From Topomyia yanbarensis (taxonomy: Eukaryota > Arthropoda > Insecta > Diptera > Culicidae): 64,000 nt of DNA. A program made the position numbers and the translations under genes. Positions 47,065 to 59,399 of this stretch are shown piece by piece. The stretch lies in assembly GCF_030247195.1 (NCBI RefSeq), contig NC_080672.1:28589906-28653905 (forward strand), in the 5' to 3' direction. The notes below the pieces were generated by a model that was not told the origin of the DNA, searched no databases, and saw nothing but the letters and a program-made list of their open reading frames with translations. Position 1 is the first letter of the stretch. Each line of letters opens with the position of its first letter.

Positions 47065-47245
47065 TATAGGGGAGATAGCGACTTGCCAGGATATCACGAA
47101 CTGGGAATTGATCCGAAGAGAATCGTTTAACTGAGAGCTGGCGTCATAATATTCTGAGCATACCCAGACAACGTGCTCGATGTCGTGATAGCGCACAGAC
47201 TGCTCTCTGCAAACCCAATACGTCGCAAATGGGCATTAGGGTGGG
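47065..47245 (-). pseudogene. I-clade LINE ORF2 C-terminal fragment
   Basis: The minus strand matches 3718-3915 of the LINE in this window (GTATTGGGTTTGCAGAGAGC; CTATCACGACATCGAGCACG; GTTGTCTGGGTATGC), that is, the Cys/His motif and the end of ORF2. The match breaks at about 47245, where a palindromic insertion starts. Confidence 0.85.
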
Positions 47246-47995
47246 ACAAAAATTAGATTCTAGCTCCGAGCAACTTTTTAGGTACCAGTTGGGTCCTAGA
47301 ATAACTGTGCAAATTCCTAGATCGATCCCTGAAACTATATTTTTGCGCCCACTGTTTAAAGTGTACATAGGATTTTGTATGGGAAAATTAACTTTCACAA
47401 AATAATTCCTCCAGGAGTCGCCCATTACTTCCTAAAAATAAATCGTTATGTGGCTTTTATAGGAAATTTGACAAAGAAACAAAGTCTCGAAAACCACGAA
47501 ACGATCTGACGCTTGTGAAACAAGTTATTAAGCAGAAATCGTTTGATGATCTGACGATTGATAAAATAATCATTTTTTCTAGCACCACTGCTGTTGGTTG
47601 TCCAATTATACGCAAGTTTGTTTTAATCTATTCTTAATGTGTCTGAATCATTTATCTATACTGTTTGGCCACTTCGCAAGAGATTTGAGGGATAAATTGA
47701 GGCTTCTTTTGTACATAATAAGAGAAAGTTAAAAAATTTGTAAATAATTCGACCGTCAGCAGCAGTGATACTATGAAATGTGACATTTTCATCAGTTTTC
47801 AGGGCATCAATCGGTTTTTGCCTAATAACTTTTTTCACAAGCAACAGATCGTTTCGCGGTCTTCTAAACTTTGTTTTCTTGACAAATTTCCTATAAAAAT
47901 AAGACATCTATTTATTTTTAGGAGGTAACGGGCGACTCTTGGAAGAATTATTTTGCAAAAGACGATTCTCCCATACGAAATCTCATGTAAACTAA
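47246..47995. mobile_element. Inverted-arm insertion splitting the LINE fragment
   Basis: Arms 47361-47610 and about 47740-47990 are reverse complements with moderate divergence (GAGTCGCCCATTACTTCCTA against GAGTCGCCCGTTACCTCCTA; CGAAACGATCTG; CTTGTGAAA). Both arms, read inward, encode similar peptides (FYRKF, RNDL, LVKQVIKQK and LVKKVIRQK), so this may be two copies of one sequence joined head to head. GCAT occurs at both junctions with the LINE. Confidence 0.7.
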
Positions 47996-48115
47996 CGAAG
48001 CATCCAACGTGTAATGATTGGACATACGTCAGGATATTACACGAATGAAATCCCGACCCACATCCATCCCCCTAAACGAACGCTTCGTTGATACCTTCGG
48101 GATAATAACGGGTTT
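47996..48115 (-). pseudogene. I-clade LINE ORF2 fragment, continuation
   Basis: The minus strand matches about 3605-3720 of the LINE (ATCCCGAAGGTATCAACGAA; GGGGGATGGATGTGGGTCGG; TCATTCGTGTAAT). Together with 47065-47245 it was one fragment before the insertion. Confidence 0.82.
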
Positions 48116-48262
48116 TCAATAACAAAGGAGAATGATTTCAATACCATTCTGTAATTAAAGTTAAGAGCGTGATTTTTTTCTATCCAAGAGAATTGCTCTC
48201 TGGACTCCCTAGAAATGGGTACCATGTTTCTTTTCGCTCGGGTGCTGTCAGTTCAATCTAAG

Positions 48263-48715
48263 ATGGCGTCGAAACAGCAAGCATTCCGCGAGCGTGTTGT
48301 ACGGTTTTACGAAACGCATGGTCATCGTGAAAAAAGTTTACGGTAGACCACTTTCGAGACGAAAACGTGCCCGTGAGTACAGCTTACCGAATCCTGGCAT
48401 CTCTTAGTGCAGAGCGGAAGGCCAGTAGCGGCCGTCCGGCGAAGATAATGACGAATAAGAAGAAGAAATCGTTGAAAAAGCTGTTCGACAACAAGCACGG
48501 AGCAGATAACGATCGTGAAATCGCAATGCCGGTGAATGACGAAGAACTACCGCGAGATGTCGTTCACGCTGGACGACGAAAGTTACTTTCCGCTCTCGAA
48601 GACCCACTTTCCAGGAAATTACATCTACTATTCCAGCGACAAGTCGGCCAGACCCCCACCCCCCCGAAGTAAAATATAAGTTTAAGCATAAATTTGAAAA
48701 AAGTTGACCATCAGA
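48263..48715 (+). pseudogene. mariner-type (DD37E-like) transposase relic
   Basis: From ATG 48263 the frame reads MASKQQAFRERVVRFYETHG, then a one-base shift near 48345, then VDHFRDENVPVSTAYRILAS and SGRPAKIMTNKKKKSLKKLF, an N-terminal HTH region with a GRPAK linker. After a deletion, another frame reads YREMSFTLDDESYFPLSKTH, containing the first catalytic Asp, then YYSSDKSA and VKYKFKHKFEK. The catalytic domain is incomplete and at least three frames are needed. Family placement among IS630/Tc1/mariner is solid; the DD37E subgroup is from memory. Confidence 0.8.
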
Positions 48716-49019
48716 ATTCGGAATTGTATCCGGAATATGGACGTTAGTTCCGTCCAGCGCTCTTGTGAGAACATCGCGACTAAGTTGCGTCGTACGGCTG
48801 ACCAGGGCCCCTTCTCCAATATTCATTGAAGTTTTTTGAAGAATAAACATTAGGTTTTTTATAAAAAATATTGAATTTGCTGATTTTTTTTTGGTTTTTA
48901 CTACATGACTAAAAAAAATTCTCACCTTCAAAGTCCCCCTTTTCTCCATGAGTTTTGCAAACTGTTGAATATCTTCTGATGACCAATTTTGAAAAATGCA
49001 TAGAAGCAAAATGATCTTT

Positions 49020-49375
49020 CCTAGATGTCATCTTCTAATGTGCCCTGCTTTGCTAAAGAGTCCGCTTCTTCATTACCCGGGATAGAACAATGAGAAGGGA
49101 CCCAAACGAAGGTAATATCGTAAGATTTTTCAGATAAGATGTGCAGAACTCCCGTACGTTCTCCAGAACATGTGGGATGCTGAAGTAGTGATGATCCCAA
49201 GGGTGTACTGAATTGCTTCTAATTCTGCGACGTACTTGAATGAAGCGGTGATATTATCGTTGAAGATACCGAAGCCAGTGGACCCACCGAGATTTGATCC
49301 GTCAGTCTAGGGCAGTCGACTTCTCGGAATTTATTATGAAACATATTGTGGATCGCTAGCGGGCGTATATCATTC
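49020..49375 (-). pseudogene. I-clade LINE RNase H fragment
   Basis: The minus strand corresponds to about 3050-3500 of the LINE: CGCCCGCTAGCGATCCAC, TTCCGAGAAGTCGACTGCCC, GACGGATCAAATCTCGGTGG, TTGGGTCCCTTCTCATTG, GGTAATGAAGAAGCGGACTC. It carries a deletion around the second acidic motif and several frame breaks. Confidence 0.82.
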
Positions 49376-49499
49376 GGCAGATATATTTCGTGTCACCTTG
49401 AAATCACACCAAACCATCGTCGCTGTACGGTATGGGCGTAAAAGGGCACTTCTGAAAATGATAAGAAAAATAAAAGGAGCAGTTAAATTTGTATATTGA

Positions 49500-49840
49500 T
49501 TTAGGTTCATAGGAAGGTGTATACGAGGAACATATTGAGAAGATCGCGGCTTTCTACGGAGATATTCCTCGGGCCCGAAGAGAATCCAGTAGTTAAGATC
49601 TGGCAGAACAATACTCGGCGCATGCCCAGACAATATGTTCGATATCGTGATAACCGTTGCCAAAAAAAACAGATACCGCTATTCGCGAGCCCAATACATC
49701 GGAGATGAGAGTCTAACGTGTAGTGATTGAACACGAGCCGATGCATCACACTAATAAAATACCGACCCGCATCCATTCTTCTGAACCAAGGTTTTATTGA
49801 TACCTTCGAAATAATAGAATGTAGTCCAATCCCATCTCAC
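49500..49840 (-). pseudogene. Third I-clade LINE fragment, ORF2 C-terminus
   Basis: The minus strand translates as MDAGRYFISVMHRLVFNHYT, then LDSHLRCIGLANSGIC, a damaged Cys/His region and a SGPRNISVESRDLLNMFLVY tail; it parallels MDVGRDFIRVMSRLMSNHYT of the first element. It is more diverged than the other fragments, so it may be a separate insertion or subfamily. Confidence 0.75.
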
Positions 49841-49874
49841 CATTGCTCAAAGATGTCTGCCAACTTTGTGTTTC

Positions 49875-50025
49875 TGGGTAAACCCCTAGTCCTGTGTAAT
49901 GTCCCACAAGAATACTGTTTTCGTTTTTTGGAGCTAGCGTCAATCCGGCATAGGCAAGCCTAAGTTTGTGTTGGATTCTGATGAGACGAAGTCGAAACAC
50001 AAATTTAATAACTAATTTGAAAAAC
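49875..50025 (-). repeat. Dispersed repeat family G, copy 5
   Basis: The minus strand reads TTTGTGTTTCGACTTCGTCT, CATCAGAATCCAACAC; on the plus strand GTAATGTCCCACAAGAA appears at 49897. Partial and rearranged. Confidence 0.5.
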
Positions 50026-53000
50026 AGGCGATTTTTTATCTCTACGACAACTGGGATTATTCAGCGTTGAAATGCGTATACAAACTGAGAGAATCTGAAA
50101 TATCCGAAGAGTTTCGTTGGGGAAATGTTCACACATACAGGTGGCAGCAAGGACAGGACGGACAGGAGTCCAGGGGCTTAATTGCACCCCCCTCCCCCCG
50201 GACCTACTGCGAGTTTGGAAGTCTTACCAGAATATGGTAGGGTTTGAATTGGGCTTTGCTAAACCTCTAAAAAAGTCATAACTCCGACAGCAGCTGCAAC
50301 GAAGCGAGTCTGTACCGCTTTTGCCAAAATCCTAAGATTTCAGATTTCTGAGATCTAAGATCTTAGAAATTAAAGCATCCTAGTCCAACCATAGTGCTAA
50401 CTGGCACATCAGGATCGACGCCAGTAACATCTTGATTATCATGGCGAACGTCAACGGATAGGAGACGGATCACGAATTGGATGGCTACTTTGGACTGACA
50501 GGCGTGATGTTCTACTCCCTGAGTAAGAAAGGATGACAGCGATTTGCAATGGCGGGTTGGCCAACAGCACTCGTCACCATTTAGTTGGTGGTACTAGGTT
50601 CGGATGAACCATTCCCGATTTTACGGCTTTTAACACTACTCCCCATGAACGATAGTGGTCTCCCTGCTTGTATAGATAAACCATTTACGCTAGTAACTAG
50701 CGTTTTGTATTCATGTTTACGCTGGCTGCGTAGAAAAATGCCAACATGTATCGATAAGTATCTTTTGAATACATAAATTCGAGCTTCGTGTTAGCACGAA
50801 ATACAATACATACGCATATGTACATGCACAATAAATAATATTTACATCCAGTATCTGTAAATTAAAGTCAACGATATTTATGAGAGACTACCTTATGTTG
50901 ATTAAGACATAAACTATAGAAACGTAGAATAAAAAACGATAGTGATTTCGCAATACCAGCTGTGACGGTGCATTAACGTCCTTATACGACACGTCACCCC
51001 GCCAATGCAACATTGACTTTCCTCTCATTCACCGGAGTTGAGCAGCGTCTATCACAGACAAATCAGGCACAACAAACACACCTGAATCGTACAGAAAGTC
51101 TACCATCGGAGCGACAATTATTTGCATATGCAAATCCAACTGCGTACCGCCTACAGGCACCTCCACCCGCCCTTCCCTACATGTGAATGATGCTCCTTTA
51201 TTCCCGGATTGCAATGATCTCGACGAGATGATGCACCTTCTACCTACCTACGAGCTGGTGGTGGTTGTGCGTGAGATTTACTTATGCAAACCTTTTACAG
51301 GAACAGATTGTCACCGCCGTCGCCGCTGCAGCACCGTTATCGAGTGCAACGGGAAAAGGTCTCCTCTTCCAACAACGCTTTCATGTGGTGTGTTCTATTG
51401 AAGTTCCGCTAAAGCCGTGGCAAATAAGTAAACGTGAAGAAACCCGAGCTTACAAAGGCAGAATTCCGACACCCGAGTAGAATGTGCAATCAGACGTGAT
51501 TGAGGAGGGATGCCGGCAATGGTAGCGCGCGAAAGGCTGACAATCAGATCGTCACAGGTGCCGGGTTGAGTTCCGACCGAGAGATTTACTATTGCAAATA
51601 CGAAATGAGCAAGTCATTCCCCGTTGGCTCAAAGCTACCTTTTCTCGATAGCAATTCCATATCTGAGGAAGGATTGAGAGCATCTGCTGGTTCCCCCGGT
51701 GGGACTTTCTGATTTGGCGGCACAACTTATGCACGACATCATAACTTATGAATAAACTCACTGAACGTGCTCATAAATCGCAATGATATTGGCGTGAAGG
51801 AGAACAACAGCAGAAATTCGACGAGGCGTTAGAGGCATGTGTTGATAATTAAAAGGAGAAGTGTCATTAAAAGCGACACCTTTTCTTTTTAATACACCCA
51901 TGGTGGATCTTGCAACTACCGCTTATGCAGTTGAGCACCCCAATTGTTGAAGATTCGCACCAGATATGATTTTATATCGCATAATAGTCCCTATCATGCT
52001 AGAGCATAATGCCGTTATCGGAGCTATAAAGTCACGATAATGCCGAAGTCCTGCTTTCTATAAGAAAGGTGACAGCAAGCATTGCACAGTGGTTCAGAAT
52101 GAAAACATAACAGGAATTTGAACTATTTACTAAAAGTAAATAACTAATTAAGTAAAACTAAAAAACGAGCCTTATTATATATTAGGGAAGCCATTGTTTT
52201 GAAAAGACGAAGTCGAAACGCAAACCACTGGACTTCTTTGGCTCGGTTTTGTGCTATTTACGCACAACATGGTTTTGAACCAATTTTCTTCTTAGTGAGG
52301 AGTATTGTATATTACGTGGGTGAATGGAGAACAATGATTCTAGTTATACACACCCAATTTTCAACGGGTAAGTTTCTGTTACTTTTGGGTAAGATTCTAT
52401 TATCATTTTGGTAATAGACCATTCAATTGCGCATTGCAGTATTAATCCCATATCACCGCAAAGATACAAAATGATGGAATGGCGAACTGTTTTCGTATGT
52501 GGGTTAATTCAGTCGATTCCTGTGATTGTATTAGTACCGAGTCAAAGTAGCCAGAATTTAGGCTGGTTTCTGGCTATTTTCAGCCGAAAAAAGGCAGAAA
52601 CCAGCCGGAATTTCAGATTTTTTCTGGGTAGGTTGGATTGCACAAATTTTAAAAATTGATACGATACTTTGTATCGCTTTGGGTTCCAGATGCCTTTAAT
52701 GCCGTTTAATGCTCAGATCCCAAATCCGTGATAGATCACGGATCTAGACCACTCTATGGGTCCGAGCTAGTTTAGTATGGATCAGGACCAGTTTCAGGAT
52801 CCGGACCAGTTCCAGGACCTAACCCATCTTCTTCCCCCTTATCAGGTCCGCACCTCAGCAAGGCCTGGACAAGTGTCCGAATCAGGACCCTCGGATCGGA
52901 TACGTGGATCCAAACCGTAGGTCTTGCTTCCCGTACAGGATGGGAACAACTGCTTCTATTTTATGCGTTGTTGATGTCTGGATGGAAAAGCGATTTCAAG

Positions 53001-54599
53001 TCAACACGACACGAAACACGCCACCACTATTTCATGTCGGTTTTTTCGTTTGACTGTGTTTTAAAGCTATGTGTGAGCCGATCTGCAAATACAAAAACAT
53101 GTCATGTAGTAAAAAACCAAATCCATCTTTCTCCATATTATGTTCGCTTTGCACGATGCACAATACACTGACAAGCGAAATGCTACACACTTTAAGAAGA
53201 TTCGAAGCGTTTATATGTATTGTCTGAGAGTTGATGAAACGCGAAGGATCTCATATTCCGCATGAATGTGACACAGGGTTTGAATGTGTTGATATTACCG
53301 TTTAGGGAATATTTATCGGTACCTTTTTAATATTAAACGGATTGCTTTTTTTTTCTATTGCCGTAAATCTATTATGGCCTAGTTTTGGGTGTACGGTAGG
53401 CAAACTAGGCTCGATAGTGGATCCAAACCAATGTTGTTTCAAGCTGTTCTCAACTTCTATTCTACAGTTTTCACGACGCCACCCGCGTTACGGTTTAGCT
53501 TGGTTTCGCGAACAGGCGGCAAAATAAAGGGAAACCATGTACAGGGATCGTTAGGGAAAATTTAAAATAAAAGATTTTCGTGGTTTGTGTAGGAAGTTTA
53601 AATGATGTAGCATTTTTTGAATAATTTTTACGCCCCCTCCACAATTGTAGTATTTCGTAACAAATCTCCAAACATCCCCTGACAATGACGTAGCTTCTAA
53701 GCCCCAACGTTGAGTATGTATTGTTCGAGAGTTAGCAATCATTTTGGACTTCTTCGAAATCATTGGACGTAAGTCAACTGTTGCGGTAGCGAGCAGTTTT
53801 GAAGTGTTCTGATTTTTCCTACACTCCTTTCAATTCGTTAACGGATGGTTTGACCATTTTTTCCGTATAAGAATTGTTGAGCTTGCAAAATAAACTTTTT
53901 TAGATTGAAAAAATGTGAGAAGCTCTTTAAATACAAGCGATTGCATGAATGCGTATTTTAAAGAGGGTCAAAAAGAGGGACCTTTAATTCCAACATACTT
54001 AACATATTGATAGAATGAACAGTTTTAGCGCAATCCCCGCATAGCCCCCCTTGAACTTTGGGACTATTGTGCATCGATGCAAACAGGGATTTAGGTTTTA
54101 ATATTGTTATATTCGAATTCGTGTTACTTGTTGTTCTTCGCAATGAAATTTTCTGTTTGGTTTAAACTCAATTTTCACTTTTAGTGACCGTTCTACCTAA
54201 TAGCTAATACCGTTCTAAGGTACTGTAATTTTTGTGGCTCATTCTAAGCCATCAATACTGTACTGTTTTTGCAGTGGATAAGCAACAAAGTAGTAGATAG
54301 AATTATATGCTTATTTTTTAGTTCTGCATCTCAAATAGCGATTTGTAGAGTTAGGCATGGCAGAGTTAGTATCAGTAGATAGTGAGTGAAGGAGTGATTG
54401 CAAATACCTCAATTTTTTATGAATGCTAAAAGACATGTATCATGGTATGCTCCCTACTTCCCTGCCATAACAAAATACAAAACTCTCCTCCCCCTATATA
54501 ATGCTACGTCATTTTTAAATGGTTGGAGTGGGAGAGGTGTTTACAAAACTAATATGCGATTATAGGAATTTACAGGAAAACAAGTAAATTCCTTCACCC
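50026..54599. other. Mostly unassigned sequence
   Basis: Short C-rich and AT-rich stretches. Single ends of the ATGACGTAG MITE family are near 53683 and 54505. A repeat-G-like phrase, GAAAAGACGAAGTCGAAACG, is at 52200. The GC-richer part at 50940-51480 holds overlapping short frames without recognised domains. Confidence 0.4.
51120..51135. promoter_or_regulatory. Perfect palindromic octamer site
   Basis: ATTTGCATATGCAAAT is a 16-bp perfect palindrome containing two overlapping octamers (ATTTGCAT and ATGCAAAT), the kind of site bound by POU-domain dimers. It lies in a GC-richer block, which could be a regulatory region; no target gene can be named. Confidence 0.4.
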
Positions 54600-55110
54600 T
54601 TTGATGCCCACTCCTTTTTTTACTAGCGCGTATAAGGTTTCAAAACTTTTTCGTAAGACTATTAGAGTTAAGTATGAGGAAAAACCTGATTTGATCAAGA
54701 TATGTGCTACGCAACCAATACTGTCCCTGGCAGCACTGCTCCAACAAAATCCAACTAGTCTAATTGCAATAAACTCTGTTCTACTTATACACACACTTAG
54801 AAAAAATGAAAATTACATTTGACGTAAACAACACAGTGACGTATTTTGCTGTCTAATAATGGAATTTTACATGTTTTGACACGTGAAATAAAATGTTGTA
54901 TTTCTTTTGGTGTAGAACTCGGTTGAATGAACATGGAGAGCATTTTTATATGTTCTTGCATGTAAATTCAAGTGAATTGTGACGCTCCTTTTACATGTAC
55001 ATCTTGCGAGACGTAAATATTTTTAAGTGTGCAACTAATAACTGTGAGTGTTCAAATAATGTAAATGCTCCGGTTATCGGCCTCACTTATTTTTGTAAAC
55101 AATTCTTTCA
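54600..55110 (+). repeat. Old repeat P, copy 1
   Basis: Shares diverged blocks with 58490-58890, including TTTCAAAACT, AAAAACCTGRTTTRATMAAG and, further on, AATAACTG, GTTCAAATAAT and GGCCTCACTTATTTTTGTAA. Translations of the two copies are similar over EKPDLIKI and EKPGLIKI, which may mean an old coding origin. Confidence 0.5.
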
Positions 55111-55740
55111 GATATTTGAAACCGTTGCTGTTTCTAAACTACATGAACAACCAACATCTTTCAACCAAAATTTTCATTCACTGAACCGCAAACGGTTGCC
55201 AAATTGAGGCCTACGGTTAAGGTAATAATAACAACTGCAAAAGCTGCACCTAGTACCCCCAAAGTCGACGGCTAACGCCATCAGATATTAAGCCAACGAA
55301 AAGACAGACATTTGTGACCCATAAGTTCATGAAACAAGGAAGAACATCTGATCGCGAGCACCAAAATAGCATTAACGATGCGGACAACGACAACGAGCGC
55401 GAAGTAAATTATCCCGAAGAGTCAGGTAGTGAAGACGCAAATGTTTCTCTACCACGAGGGAAAGTCTACACTATCATTTGTTTTATTTCATTATTTTTCA
55501 TTTTTACTGCTTTGTTCAGCTAAGTGCGATAAAGGAATTTTATCAGTATCCATGTTAATTTTGTTCGGTAAAGTATACTCGTTCATTTGAGAGAGTCTTG
55601 GTGGATACGGCTCGCAGTGGAGGTCATTGTGTGTCGATTAATCGGCTGACTTCGTCATCGTGCTACATACTAATTAATGAAATGTAAAAGTAGAAGCCTA
55701 TTAGTAGTAGTTTTGTAATAATTGTAGTTCTTAGTACTAG
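55111..55740. other. No supported gene
   Basis: The frame at 55314-55523 is acidic then hydrophobic at its C-terminus, but is not recognised. Confidence 0.35.
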
Positions 55741-56731
55741 TGTACACTTGTTATGTGCTAGTCGTATGTCTTCCTGTGTAAGTGTTCGTATTAGTGAAAG
55801 CTGTGTCAGGATACAATAGTGGGGAATCCTTCCTAGGAATCGTTGGTCTCGTTTTTCGGTGTTCAATTCGTGCATTCGGTTCGGCCCAGTCGGGAGGATC
55901 GGATTGGATAAATTAAGATACGATTAATTTATCGACGCACGTGAATCATCCATTCCCGGGCAGCATGGCATGATAAAATTCTAACAGAATACAATTGTCG
56001 TTAATGGTAAATAAATATCATTTGCTAGCATTTAAACGAGTTCAAGCAGTTTGATTGCATGTTACATGTATTCTTTTCGTCTAGTTCATTAGTCTGTTTC
56101 GTACATTAGTTTGCTTCTATTCAATCTCTTTGCTATCTTTCTCTCATTTTCTCTTAATTCGGCATGTTATGTATCCTTTTATTGCTATATTTTAAATTAC
56201 TATGGCTTTAAATATTTATAACTTTCACTATTCAGTAATCTCTAACTAATTGAATGTCGTTAAAACGTAAACGAAACTTAAATTAGATTCATACTAACAT
56301 TCACTAATATTCAATTGCATTTTCTCTCATACACACTCACAATCTCATCCATTTCAAACGCTCGTGGCCTTCGCGATAATACAAACCTGATCACAAACGC
56401 GAACATGCTATTGTAATCATCCACACATACTTACGCACGCGATCTCGCCAACATTAAAACACCGCAGTAATTTAGTGAACGTTCCAGCTCCTACAAATTT
56501 TCAAACGCGGTCTCACATATTGACCCACCGCTCGCACGATCATGACGCTTCTATTTTCGGTTCTAGCAGCCTAGCCTAGCCTTCAGTTGGACCAATCAAT
56601 CAAAAAAGTGCCGCTTATATTCACTAGGAAACACGTTCCATGGCGACATGATCGGGAACTCTAGTAATATGGGAGTACTCACTCTCTTCAAGCATCTGAA
56701 CCGTACTCCGAAAATAAGGCATCAGATTCAT

Positions 56732-57555
56732 TTTTTTGTTAGGAGAAACTATGCCACTGTGACCACTATGGGGCCGTACACAAATGACGTAGCTTTTGCG
56801 GCTATTTTCGACCCCTCCCTCCCCCCTCGTAGCATTTGGTCACAAAATTCTAACCTTCCCCTTGTAAATAACGTATCATTACCAACCCCCCCCCCCCCCC
56901 CTCCGACCTCGCGGCTGTGGGATGAAAAAAAAAATGAAATATGTTTTATAATTATTTTAAATGCATGTCCTTACAAAATGTTTGACGGCTTTTATTGACA
57001 TTTTCATTATAACAGCAAATTGCGCACAAAATAAGCCCATCTCATGACAAATATAGTGTTGATAGTTTTGTTTTGAATTTTATATGTCATGGAGCATGGA
57101 GTTCTCTCAGTTCACAATTCTGCAGCTGCCAATGATTCTAAGCAGCATTCATTCAACTAAATTACTATATTTCTTTAGTTGAATCCGAACAGAAAATTTC
57201 AGTTACCAAACTAAGTCTACTAGTTAGCAAGATTAGCTAACTAATGTTGTATACCAAATCTTTTCGTTTTTTGCGAGCTCGCTATTCTGCAAATTGAGGA
57301 ACTTACCACATGAAAAATCGCGTGAAAAGTAACTTGTGTGAATTTAATATATTTTTCTTAGGAATTGAGGAACATTAATTAATTATCTCTAATCAATGAG
57401 TTTTGATTCCCGTCGCATAAAAATGAACTTAATGCTACGTCGCACAGCTTCTGACCCTACCCTCTCCCTCGTTACACTTCGTCATGAATTTGGTATATCC
57501 CCCTACCTCCTAAAATGTAACGTCATTTATGCATGGCCATGGTTATCTTTTATGG
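56732..57555 (-). mobile_element. Retroposed tail fragment with 10-bp target duplication, itself interrupted
   Basis: TCAGATTCAT flanks it at 56722-56731 and 57556-57565. The minus strand ends TAGTTTCTCCTAACAAAAAAA, the same tail as at 15723-15860. The body is split by the GGGGCYG element; without that it is only about 55 bp. Confidence 0.72.
56770..57538. mobile_element. GGGGCYG...TGACGTAG element, copy 2, nested
   Basis: Starts GGGGCCGTACACAAATGACG and ends CATTTATGCATGGCC. The body is collinear with 14839-15538. The uninterrupted site is seen in the retroposed tail at about 15822-15835. Confidence 0.75.
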
Positions 57556-58489
57556 TCAGATTCATGGTCCACGTGCGATTATCCAATCCATCATCCACAC
57601 GCGAATATGCAAACGGGCACAATTATAACATTTATACACTTACAGTTACGTACACGCTAGCACACGCAACATACAAATGAACCCGTTAACGTACAAACGC
57701 TCGAGACTTTCGCGATGATACACGCGATCGTGAAGTTCCTATGCCCGCACATATCTGAACCGTGAGAATTTTCTGCGCACGGACCTGCCCTACTTATTGT
57801 TATACAGGTCGGACTCGATTATCCGGGGATTTCAAAAAAATCTCACCCGGATAATCGAATCAAACTTTTTTGTGTTATTTTATGAATTAAAGCTTTATAC
57901 GCGAAGAAATTGGAAATGAAATGGTTAGGTTAATTTTTCCTATTATGGTAAATGTAAATGTACCTATTTCGTCCCTAGTAGATTTTTCAGAATTTCAAGG
58001 CGTTGGTTTTCATTTAATATTTATATGCGTAACGAGTTAACAGTATGTATCAGTTGTTTATAGCTATTTGTGCAAGAATTTCAACACTAACTTTTTAAAA
58101 AGATGTGTCTTCTGTAATACAGGTCAAACTCGATTACCCACACATATAACAGCTAACGTTTCTTTCAACCCTCATTCTAGTTAGAAGAGGGCACATTGTG
58201 CATCCAAAAAGAGAACCTTGGATTCGTAACGTTGATCAATGCCGTACCGGATTGTCAGGTGATCACTACGCATATAGTCTTCGCAAACTCTCCCACTCAT
58301 GTTTGTCACCAGCGAAGAACTACAGAAGGTTACGTCGATGATGGGTTCCCGGCAGCCTCAGCGAGAAGTACTGCTGGCACCCTCTTTATATAGCCTAACA
58401 TCCATTTTTGCTTGAGCTACTTAAGAATTGAAATATCCTCCGGTGACTGCCGGGTCTCTTATCAGAATCTTGTTAAACATTTCTCGACC

Positions 58490-58890
58490 AACTTTTTTCT
58501 ACCGCATACAGGGTTCCAAAACTATTTTTTTCTTAAAACTGTTAGCGTCATGAAACACGAAAAACCTGGTTTAATAAAGATAGGTGCTTCTTTCGCAGTG
58601 CTAGAAGCTACTCAGTATTTACCTTCCTATCAAGTCTAATTTCATGAAAAAGATAGTTGAAGGCAATCTAAATTAGAAAGTTCTATCAGTTTCCAATAAT
58701 TTTTACATATATTAGGCTACTAAAATATTCTAAAATTTCACTTTCACCATTAACAGAAGCTATCTTTGGCAGCTCTGTTTCAGCGGAACATATATACTAT
58801 ACTATAGTCAGATTATTTGTAATAACTGCTCGAATAAAAGATATTAGTCCCAGTTATTAGCCTTACTTGTCGTTGTAAATATACGTTGTG
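58490..58890 (+). repeat. Old repeat P, copy 2, inside the pogo-like element
   Basis: See the copy at 54600; similarity is around 65-70 percent by eye, interrupted by gaps. Confidence 0.5.
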
Positions 58891-59399
58891 TAAACCGAAA
58901 GTTATAGTATTTTAAAAATGGTGTTATCTATCAACATCATTGGCATGAATGGGTTAAAGATTCCGTTGGAATAAATTGTTGGAGGGGATAATGGAAGAAG
59001 AGCAATATTGTGCCAAAGTCCACTGAAACTATTCTGATGAATAGAATTTCACACCGGATTTCATTGAAAATAGGAACACGATTGTATCAGTATCTTGAAA
59101 AAATCATAATCTTCAGCAGAATACTATTTTGAGCAGGATTCCACCAGACCTTTGAGAACCTTTTCTCTACAATCCTGCATCAAAATTCAGAGAAAAAACA
59201 ATAGAAATACGGGTAAGGATTCAATCGAAATTTTGAAATAGATTTTATGGGAATGCTAAGAAAACTTCGATCAGAACCCTAGAAAGTATCCAAACAGAAT
59301 CCATGTCATCATTATCCCAAGAGAGTGCCGGAAATCAACCGAGTAAGTATAATGACATTTTATGTGTAAAAAAGGCCTCCAGTAACCGATATGTGTATT

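Larger units (their letters stand above)
55741..57804 (+). repeat. Large dispersed repeat L, copy 2, with nested insertions
   Basis: Matches 12445-12930 in order (TTATGTGCTAGTCGTATGTC; GATCGGATTGGATAAATTA; AAACGCGGTCT; CACGTTCCATGGCGACATGA; GAACTCTAGTAATATGG). Relative to copy 1 it has about 560 extra bases at 55950-56490, plus the insertion at 56732-57555. Confidence 0.65.

Noticed and set aside
48404..49009. 201-codon frame on the minus strand
   Set aside because: It runs opposite to a recognisable transposase relic and across its 3' flank, and has no domain.
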